5,058 nucleotides of DNA from Candidatus Heimdallarchaeota archaeon (GTDB lineage: Archaea; Asgardarchaeota; Heimdallarchaeia; Heimdallarchaeales; Kariarchaeaceae). This document shows, piece after piece, positions 1 through 4,441 of this stretch. The notes beneath the pieces are model-generated. The model saw only the letters and a list, made by a program, of their open reading frames with translations. It was not told where the DNA came from and did not search any database. The position numbers and the translations under genes were made by a program. Location: NCBI GenBank assembly GCA_030668165.1, contig DAOUUM010000256.1:1-5058 (forward strand). The letters are read 5' to 3'. How positions within the stretch are numbered: the first letter of the stretch is position 1; the number at the start of each line of letters is the position of its first letter.

Positions 1-575
1 AGCTGACTCATATGTCGATATTGAGAGCTCACAAAAACAGGATCCTCTATGAGATATTGGTTTTGATTATAATATGTTCCCTTTTCCATGAATTCCCTTA
101 TATGGGCTCTTCTCTTATTATCGAAGGCCCTATTTACTGAATCTATCAAAATCAAACCCTGATCATCAACACCAATAGTGTTCTTCTTCTCTAGAAATTT
201 ACATAGCCGTTCAAATAGGAAACTGAATGCCCACTCCTCAAGATTTACCTGTTTTCGATATCGAGACTTTTTCAGCACAATGCCAACTAAATTTAAATCT
301 AATTGTCCTATCAACTGATAGGTCCTATTCATTATTTCGTATCTTTCGTTTGGCTTAAGTGGTTTGAAAACTCCTCTTCCATCCATAATCTCCGACGCAT
401 GTAACTCCCATGATATAGGATCGTAATCAGGAAAAATATCAATCTTCAATTGTATGACTTTATTTTCAATAGTTCTCCATTTGTTTTCATGCACAATTAC
501 ACACCCTAGCACAAAATCCTCCTTTAAATTATTCCAGGTAGCTTGACCTGACTCATCTACATAAATAAGATATAT
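1..575 (-). CDS. DUF3800 domain protein, C-terminus cut by window edge
   Basis: The frame reads open from about 588 to the window edge, giving 191 codons if the AUA at 575-573 is the start. It matches DUF3800, a family with a predicted RNase H-like fold, often found near mobile or defence genes and of unproven function. Family landmarks counted from that AUA: YVDESG at residues 5-10 (acidic pair D7/E8), FVLGCVIV at 21-28, ELHASEI at 57-63, LILID at 141-145, and IEDPVF at 176-181. The residues after IEDPVF normally read close to VDS; here they are VSS, so one acidic position seems changed. The terminal QLAD-type motif would lie just beyond the window. No ATG, GTG or TTG lies between the in-frame TAG at 590-588 and the DES motif, so the start is non-canonical, mutated or misread. 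The family call is strong; the activity is inferred from homology only. Confidence 0.85.
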   Translation of the reverse strand, partial: MYLIYVDESGQATWNNLKEDFVLGCVIVHENKWRTIENKVIQLKIDIFPDYDPISWELHASEIMDGRGVFKPLKPNERYEIMNRTYQLIGQLDLNLVGIVLKKSRYRKQVNLEEWAFSFLFERLCKFLEKKNTIGVDDQGLILIDSVNRAFDNKRRAHIREFMEKGTYYNQNQYLIEDPVFVSSQYRHMSQ

Positions 576-582
576 TCTTGAA

Positions 583-590
583 ACCTCCTA
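583..590 (-). promoter_or_regulatory. Strong Shine-Dalgarno for the DUF3800 gene
   Basis: On the minus strand this reads TAGGAGGT, a near-perfect match to the anti-Shine-Dalgarno. Eight bases separate its GGAGG core from an AUA codon at 575-573, exactly where a start is expected and directly before YLIYVDESG. Its first three bases are also an in-frame TAG stop that closes a short frame beginning with ATG at 608-606. The site supports initiation here at AUA, or at a codon that was once ATG, rather than at the upstream ATG. Confidence 0.6.
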
Positions 591-628
591 TTGTGAGTTA
601 GGAATCATGATATTTCCCTTGTTATGTT

Positions 629-653
629 AGGTGTTCACCTTTATTTAGTATAA
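629..653 (-). promoter_or_regulatory. Probable promoter of the DUF3800 gene with small dyad
   Basis: The minus strand carries TTATACTAAATAAA at 653-640, a plausible archaeal TATA box. It is followed immediately by the dyad AGGTG-AA-CACCT (640-629), which has five-base arms and could be a regulator site just downstream of the TATA. Transcription starting about 25 bases past the TATA centre would give a leader of about 45 nt containing the Shine-Dalgarno. The call rests on sequence pattern only. Confidence 0.35.
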
Positions 654-703
654 CATGACAATATCAAATAACGTAAAATTTAAGAAAAAAAATGTAGGAG
701 TGA

Positions 704-749
704 GTGACCCGAGGGCTACCATCTTCCTACTTGTCACCCGAGGGCGACC
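704..749. repeat. Pair of GC-rich 17-bp direct repeats
   Basis: GTGACCCGAGGGCTACC at 704-720 recurs as GTCACCCGAGGGCGACC at 733-749, with 15 of 17 bases identical and a period of 29 bp. The shared core ACCCGAGGGC contains a CCC-GA-GGG dyad. The GTGAC at the head of copy one is also complementary to the GTCAC at the head of copy two. The block is a sharp GC island in very AT-rich surroundings and encodes nothing recognisable. Possible roles are tandem protein-binding sites, a structured RNA element, or a remnant of a dispersed repeat. Two copies are too few to call an array. Confidence 0.6.
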
Positions 750-750
750 G

Positions 751-984
751 CTCAATAATAATATGCAATTTTGAATATATAAAGATATATAGAGAGGTTG
801 TCGAAAATATACAATTTGATTATAGGCTTTGTACAGGTAAAATTCTTAGTTTGTGTAATAATAGTGGTTCATTGAATATCGTTGCTGTCATGAAGATTGT
901 CATGGTTCATGTCGTATAATCTATGCTATCCGCAATTTTCAAGAAATAAGTGATTCATGTCAATGGGGCAAATAAGAATGGAAT
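751..984. other. Non-coding stretch without a recognised gene
   Basis: No convincing gene was found on either strand here. Open frames are short, have no family resemblance, and run through low-complexity AT-rich DNA. It contains a good TATA-like run, ATATATAAAG at 775-784, with no coding start at the matching distance, so an unrecognised small transcript is possible. CATGAA and TTCATG at about 890-912 form a weak dyad, and TTCATGTC occurs twice (about 906 and 952). No tRNA, C/D-box motif or rRNA signature was seen. Confidence 0.4.
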
Positions 985-987
985 ATC

Positions 988-997
988 TATTATATTT
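988..997 (+). promoter_or_regulatory. TATA box for leaderless parvulin transcript
   Basis: TATTATATTT is centred about 24 bases upstream of the ATG at 1016, the spacing expected if transcription begins at or next to the start codon. The bases just before that ATG hold no Shine-Dalgarno, which agrees with leaderless initiation. It also argues against the longer frame that opens with GTG at 950, since this promoter would lie inside it. Confidence 0.5.
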
Positions 998-1015
998 CCA
1001 AAATCTTTTCCAATC

Positions 1016-1291
1016 ATGGTAAATAAAATCAAGGCGTCCCATATACTGGTAGATAAACACGGTAAAGCTCTACAAATCAAGGGAATGCTTGAAGAAGGCA
1101 AGGATTTTGCTGAACTTGCAAGAAATCATTCCACTTGCACTTCACGTAAGAAAGGTGGTAATCTGGGTGAATTTGGACGGGGTAAGATGGACAAAGCATT
1201 TGAGAAGGCTGCTTTCGCATTGAATGTGGGTCAGATCAGTGATCTTGTCAAGACAAAGCATGGGTACCATATTATTAAGAGAACCAAGTAG
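1016..1291 (+). CDS. Parvulin-type peptidyl-prolyl cis/trans isomerase
   Basis: This is a 91-residue single-domain parvulin that accelerates cis/trans isomerisation of X-Pro bonds. It is probably cytoplasmic, since no signal peptide is present. Landmarks: KASHILV at residues 6-12 with conserved H9, a helix containing FAELA at 31-35, GGNLGEFGRGKM at 47-58, AFEKAAFAL at 61-69, and the terminal GYHIIK at 83-88 with conserved H85. The length and start of the domain match the minimal E. coli PpiC/Par10 and thaumarchaeal parvulins. I therefore chose the ATG at 1016 over the GTG at 950, which would add 22 unrelated residues. The well-placed TATA box supports this start. One oddity is that the family's usual GGDLG acidic residue is N49 here. 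Partner proteins cannot be read from the sequence. It appears to be its own transcription unit. Confidence 0.92.
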   Translation: MVNKIKASHILVDKHGKALQIKGMLEEGKDFAELARNHSTCTSRKKGGNLGEFGRGKMDKAFEKAAFALNVGQISDLVKTKHGYHIIKRTK

Positions 1292-1320
1292 AGGATTAGT
1301 ACTCCTCAATAATATGCAAT
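1291..1320 (+). other. Small hairpin and repeated 16-mer after parvulin stop
   Basis: GAGGA (1291-1295) and TCCTC (1303-1307) can pair around a seven-base loop right at the stop codon. The following CTCAATAATATGCAAT (1305-1320) recurs upstream of the parvulin gene at 751-769 with an extra AAT. There is no T-run after the hairpin, so a terminator is not demonstrated. This is short, AT-rich and weak evidence. Confidence 0.25.
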
Positions 1321-1340
1321 AATCATTACTATTTCGACTA

Positions 1341-1349
1341 AGTTTAAGT
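1341..1349 (+). promoter_or_regulatory. Possible TATA box for the secreted EEP protein gene
   Basis: AGTTTAAGT lies about 34 bases before the ATG at 1379. That would give a very short leader containing a weak AAGG just before the start. It is the best candidate in the 87-bp gap, but it does not stand out from the AT-rich background. Confidence 0.25.
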
Positions 1350-1378
1350 CATTCTGTAAAATACCAAGATTAAGGAAT

Positions 1379-3157
1379 ATGACAATAATTAAACGATTTA
1401 ATCAAATACTGATTTTAAGTATACTTATTTTTTCATTATATGTTTCTTCTCCAGTGATTTCTAATGATTCAGGTATTGAATTAAACACTGCAGATGATCC
1501 AGACTATCCAGGAATATTCAAGTTATTAAACTATAATATCCAAGGTGGTGAGGTTGGTGATGACTGGACAGGTGTGCTAGACGTTGAGAATGCAGATGTG
1601 GTGGCTCTAGTTGAATCGGGTAGATGGGTTCCTGGTGAGACATTTAATACTGCTGTGGATGAAATTAATGCAAGGTTCCCAGATGAGATCCCTTATGAGG
1701 GATATACCTTTAATGCAGATAGCTTAACAGATGGACAAGCTATTCTTTCAAGATATCCAATTGTAGATGCCAATGCATATCCGGCAGTAATCTTGGACGA
1801 TGGTTCACAACACAACTTAAACCATGAACTGCTAGAGGTTGTAATAGAGGTTAATGGTCTTAATATATATATATATACTGTGCATCTCACCTGTTGTGCC
1901 GGTGGGTTTTCTGCAAGAATGAAAGAGATGGAAGGGATGATCAATCATTTTGATTCCCTCGGAGATGTTCCAATTATTTTTACCGGAGATTTCAACTCAG
2001 AATCTCCTGAAGATGAAGCATTTCTTGATGAAAATAGTGATCTAGGTAATGAACCAGTTGATATGTTATTGAATAGTTCGCATGAAATGGGTTCTACTCA
2101 ACATGAGTTCTTAGACATGTACCGTTATCTTAATCCCTATTCACCTGGTTACACATATATCGATTCTCTTTACATATCTAGATTGGATAATATATTTATC
2201 AATGAGCCATTATACAACTCTCTGGTTAGCTCAACCTCACTTGATTTTTATGAACCTGCAATTTCAGGTTCTGATCACTTCCCCATGACTGGAGTGTTTA
2301 ATTTACATTACGATGAAATAGATATAACGCCCCCACTGCCTGTGGGACATGTTCAGGTGGATGTTCAAACCGAATATGCAACCATTTCTTGGGATGCGAA
2401 TCAAGATGCTGATTTTTACAAGTATAGTGTTTATAGGAATGATTGTTTAATAATTGATCTTGAAAACGGAACTACCTCTTTTGTTGATGATTATGAATAT
2501 GGGTCCAATGTTATATATATCTATGATGTATCTGCAACGGATTTATTAGAGCATGAAAGCGTGTTATCCAATCAAGTTTATATCAATACATCATATGGAG
2601 TTCTTTCCAAACCATCAGCTCCTGTTCTTACTTCCACAAAGTTGGAAAGTGGAGATTATCTATTGGAATGGAATGTTGATGATGAAGGTGGATACCCGAT
2701 TGAGTATTATCGAATTTATCGTTCATATTCAGAAGGTGGTAGTGAATGGCATCATTATAGTACAAAGACATCCCTAAACATAACGGTATCAACTACCAAA
2801 ATTCCACTGTATTATCGCGTGAGAGCATATAATTATCTTGGTGCTGGTGAAATGTCAAATATTGTAAATGATTCGACATCTTCTACATTAAACACCGAAG
2901 CTAGTACTAGTACCATAGATAAACCCATATTCAATATCAATATTAGGGATCAACCAGTAAACTGTCCTGAACCACTAGTAATACTTAAGTCACCCTTGGA
3001 GCTAACAACATCAAGTTCAACAACATCAAGTTCAACAACGTCAAGTTCAACAACTCCCTCTTCGACTCCTACTGAGACCACAGCATTCCCAATTGCTGGG
3101 ATATTTGGGTTCCTCACATTAATGGCTATCTTACCACTTAAAAGAAGAGATAACTAG
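1379..3157 (+). CDS. Secreted EEP-family phosphodiesterase/nuclease with Fn3 domains and C-terminal anchor
   Basis: The 592-residue protein is exported and probably held on the cell surface. Residues 1-29 form a signal peptide: K5/R6, a hydrophobic core, and likely cleavage after VIS. Residues about 47-309 are an endonuclease/exonuclease/phosphatase domain with its metal and catalytic positions visible: N53 in NYNIQ, E79 in LVES, R125 in SRYP, H169 in TVHL, D204/N206 in GDFNS, D270 in RLDNIF, and D299/H300 in SDHFP. Two fibronectin-III-like modules follow, at about 318-402 and 412-498. After them come a Ser/Thr-rich linker (543-568) with TTSSS repeats, a membrane segment (569-587) and a KRR tail. 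This end has the architecture of archaeal C-terminal sorting signals, although the PGF motif itself is absent. The family includes DNases, sphingomyelinases and other phosphodiesterases, so the substrate is open. Extracellular DNA or phosphodiester degradation is my inference. Confidence 0.9.
   Translation: MTIIKRFNQILILSILIFSLYVSSPVISNDSGIELNTADDPDYPGIFKLLNYNIQGGEVGDDWTGVLDVENADVVALVESGRWVPGETFNTAVDEINARFPDEIPYEGYTFNADSLTDGQAILSRYPIVDANAYPAVILDDGSQHNLNHELLEVVIEVNGLNIYIYTVHLTCCAGGFSARMKEMEGMINHFDSLGDVPIIFTGDFNSESPEDEAFLDENSDLGNEPVDMLLNSSHEMGSTQHEFLDMYRYLNPYSPGYTYIDSLYISRLDNIFINEPLYNSLVSSTSLDFYEPAISGSDHFPMTGVFNLHYDEIDITPPLPVGHVQVDVQTEYATISWDANQDADFYKYSVYRNDCLIIDLENGTTSFVDDYEYGSNVIYIYDVSATDLLEHESVLSNQVYINTSYGVLSKPSAPVLTSTKLESGDYLLEWNVDDEGGYPIEYYRIYRSYSEGGSEWHHYSTKTSLNITVSTTKIPLYYRVRAYNYLGAGEMSNIVNDSTSSTLNTEASTSTIDKPIFNINIRDQPVNCPEPLVILKSPLELTTSSSTTSSSTTSSSTTPSSTPTETTAFPIAGIFGFLTLMAILPLKRRDN
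3006..3050 (+). repeat. Three tandem 15-bp repeats encoding the Ser/Thr linker
   Basis: The unit CAACATCAAGTTCAA occurs three times head to tail. The third copy has a single A-to-G change. Because the unit is five codons long it stays in frame and encodes repeated TTSSS. Copy-number change would lengthen or shorten the stalk between the enzyme and its anchor without breaking the frame. Such linkers are often O-glycosylated in archaeal surface proteins; that is inference here. Confidence 0.85.
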
Positions 3158-3159
3158 AA

Positions 3160-3498
3160 TTAAATAACTAATACAACATTAATCAAATTATCAAACATTC
3201 TCAAAGTCAAATTTATTGCATTTAAAAAGAATTTTAGGCTTTTTAGTAATTCAGGATCAACATCATGATTTATTTGATATGTAAAAAATTGAATGTTCAT
3301 CCTCTTGTTCACAGCAAGGGAGAATAACACGCTGATTGATCTTTTAATCACTCTGATATAATCGTTGTCAATATTTGTCACACTGATCTCGTGATTACTA
3401 TTAATCTTTGATTTGACACTACTGTATATCGGAATGAATTTGGGATCGATTTTAGGTAAGTAATATCCATCCAAATCATCAAGCACACTCGATGACAT
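3160..3498 (-). CDS. Small protein of unknown function, convergent with EEP gene
   Basis: I do not recognise the family of this 112-residue protein. It has mixed charged and hydrophobic stretches: LDDLDGYYLPKID near the start, a predicted strand/helix pattern around SISVLFSLAVNKRMNIQFF at roughly 60-78, and a hydrophobic end, LINVVLVI. It has no signal peptide and no clear transmembrane helix. The layout loosely recalls small longin- or Roadblock-like proteins, but no motif confirms this. An in-frame ATG at 3519 would add seven residues. I prefer the ATG at 3498-3496 because a TATA box sits 24 bases before it and overlaps the longer start. The stop lies two bases from the end of the EEP gene on the other strand, so the transcripts must converge or overlap. 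Coding status is likely but unproven. Confidence 0.6.
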   Translation of the reverse strand: MSSSVLDDLDGYYLPKIDPKFIPIYSSVKSKINSNHEISVTNIDNDYIRVIKRSISVLFSLAVNKRMNIQFFTYQINHDVDPELLKSLKFFLNAINLTLRMFDNLINVVLVI

Positions 3499-3517
3499 AA
3501 GAAATATAGTGATAACC

Positions 3518-3526
3518 ATATTTAAA
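3518..3526 (-). promoter_or_regulatory. TATA box for the small minus-strand gene
   Basis: The minus strand reads TTTAAATAT, centred about 24 bases before the ATG at 3498-3496. This spacing fits a leaderless archaeal transcript beginning at that ATG. It is used here to choose the shorter start. Confidence 0.45.
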
Positions 3527-3562
3527 CTAGTGATGGATGCCTATTTATATCTGAAAAAAGAA

Positions 3563-3603
3563 ATGGGAATCACTTACGCCTCATATTTTAAACAAATTCC
3601 CAT
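3563..3603. repeat. Perfect 8-bp inverted repeat in the divergent intergenic region
   Basis: ATGGGAAT (3563-3570) and ATTCCCAT (3596-3603) are exact reverse complements separated by 25 bases, including the AT-rich CATATTTTAAAC. It sits between two divergent genes, so it could be a regulator-binding pair or a hairpin in a leader. No coding sequence overlaps it. Confidence 0.45.
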
Positions 3604-3610
3604 AGTTTGC

Positions 3611-3634
3611 CGTCAACATTTAATATAATTGACG
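3611..3634 (+). promoter_or_regulatory. TATA box enclosed by inverted repeat, promoter of RecA-like/phosphoesterase operon
   Basis: CGTCAA (3611-3616) and TTGACG (3629-3634) are exact inverted six-base arms that flank a TATA-like ATTTAATATAATT. The TATA centre is about 31 bases before the GTG at 3656, which would place the transcript start only a few bases upstream of it. A dyad centred on the TATA is a typical arrangement for a repressor that blocks TBP access. The regulator is not in the window as far as I can tell. Confidence 0.45.
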
Positions 3635-3655
3635 CATTAGGAACAATGATTACAC

Positions 3656-4441
3656 GTGTTTGGTATTAGGACTCAAGCCTCCAATGTTTGTAAATTCGGT
3701 CTTCCATCTCTAGATTCTGCACTGGATGGCGGATTAGAACAAGGGGCTACTTATATCATTGAACAGACAATTGGTGCGGATGCAGATCCATTTGTTCTCT
3801 CATTCTTGGCCAACGGATTGCAAAAAATGGATTATACCTACCTTCTTTCAACTGAACAGACTTTTGATTACTACAAGAGGATCTTTCAGAATTTTGGCAG
3901 GAATCCAGAGATTGAAATCAAGAACAGAAGACTTAGATTTATAGATGGATTTAGTGGTTCATTCCAAACGGGGTTGAGCTCTGCGATCATGGACGCAGAT
4001 TCAGAGGGTCTCGGAATATTAAAATTAGCAGATATCTCTGATCCTAGGGAAGTGAACGAGGGAATACGTCAATCTTTACTTCATGTGCAAAAAGGACTGA
4101 ATACAGGAATACGTGGTGCTATTCTTAGTTTCTCAAATATTATCCATACCATCAGTCATTCGAACCAGGCGTTTTCTTTTCTTCAAACGAGAAGGGCCAT
4201 GGATAAATTAGAAAACACCACTACCCTGATATCATTGAATTCAGATGCGCATGATCCAATATTTGTGAGAGCAATTGAACATATGGTAGATGGTACTCTA
4301 CGAGTTTCCCGTGTCGAGGATCCAAGTTATGAAAATCCCCTGCAACAGGTCGAGATTGTTAATATTAAGACCAAAGCTCAACTCACAGGCAAACAGATCA
4401 AGTTTGAATATCACTCTGGCAGATTAACCGATATTGATTAG
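3656..4441 (+). CDS. RecA/KaiC-fold protein with degenerate ATPase site, Elp4-like
   Basis: The 261-residue protein has the layout of a KaiC/ArlH/RadA-type RecA domain. GLPSLDSALDGGLEQG at residues 15-30 is the signature before the Walker A loop, FIDGFSG lies at 96-101, and a VDGTLRV strand at 211-217 matches the family's late conserved region. The catalytic motifs are gone. The Walker A slot (about 36-46) reads EQTIGADADPF with no GKT/GKS. The Walker B strand reads AILSFSNII (155-163), without the terminal Asp. It is therefore probably a non-hydrolysing structural or regulatory subunit. The N-terminal block, including IE before the dead loop and FLANGL after it, resembles what I recall of eukaryotic Elongator subunit Elp4. 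The only possible start after the in-frame TGA at 3647 is this GTG. The stop abuts the next gene. A degenerate KaiC or ArlH paralogue is the main alternative. Confidence 0.75.
   Translation: MFGIRTQASNVCKFGLPSLDSALDGGLEQGATYIIEQTIGADADPFVLSFLANGLQKMDYTYLLSTEQTFDYYKRIFQNFGRNPEIEIKNRRLRFIDGFSGSFQTGLSSAIMDADSEGLGILKLADISDPREVNEGIRQSLLHVQKGLNTGIRGAILSFSNIIHTISHSNQAFSFLQTRRAMDKLENTTTLISLNSDAHDPIFVRAIEHMVDGTLRVSRVEDPSYENPLQQVEIVNIKTKAQLTGKQIKFEYHSGRLTDID

Noticed and set aside
588..590. TAG decoded as pyrrolysine in the DUF3800 gene
   Set aside because: The TAG is part of an ideal Shine-Dalgarno right before the family's normal N-terminus, so initiation downstream is simpler; there is no pyl gene in view.
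704..749. CRISPR array
   Set aside because: There are only two short imperfect copies with a 12-base gap, and no cas genes or further units.
704..919. Open frame of 71 codons on the plus strand
   Set aside because: It starts inside the GC-rich direct repeat, has no family resemblance or ribosome site, and its sequence looks like random AT-rich translation.
950..1015. 22-codon upstream extension of the parvulin from a GTG
   Set aside because: The extension has no parvulin homology, and the TATA box at 988-997 lies within it, 24 bases before the better ATG.
1291..1307. Intrinsic terminator after the parvulin gene
   Set aside because: The stem is only five base pairs and no T-run follows; kept only as a low-confidence hairpin.
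1862..1878. Alternating TA run as promoter or structural element
   Set aside because: It lies in frame inside the EEP domain and encodes the IYIYT strand before the catalytic His, so coding explains it.
1693..1944. Minus-strand frame of 83 codons
   Set aside because: It lies opposite the EEP catalytic region, whose motifs make the plus strand clearly the coding one.
2553..2777. Plus-strand frame of 74 codons
   Set aside because: It is out of frame within the Fn3 region of the EEP gene and has no independent support.
3759..3944. Plus-strand frame of 61 codons
   Set aside because: It is an out-of-frame shadow inside the RecA-like gene.
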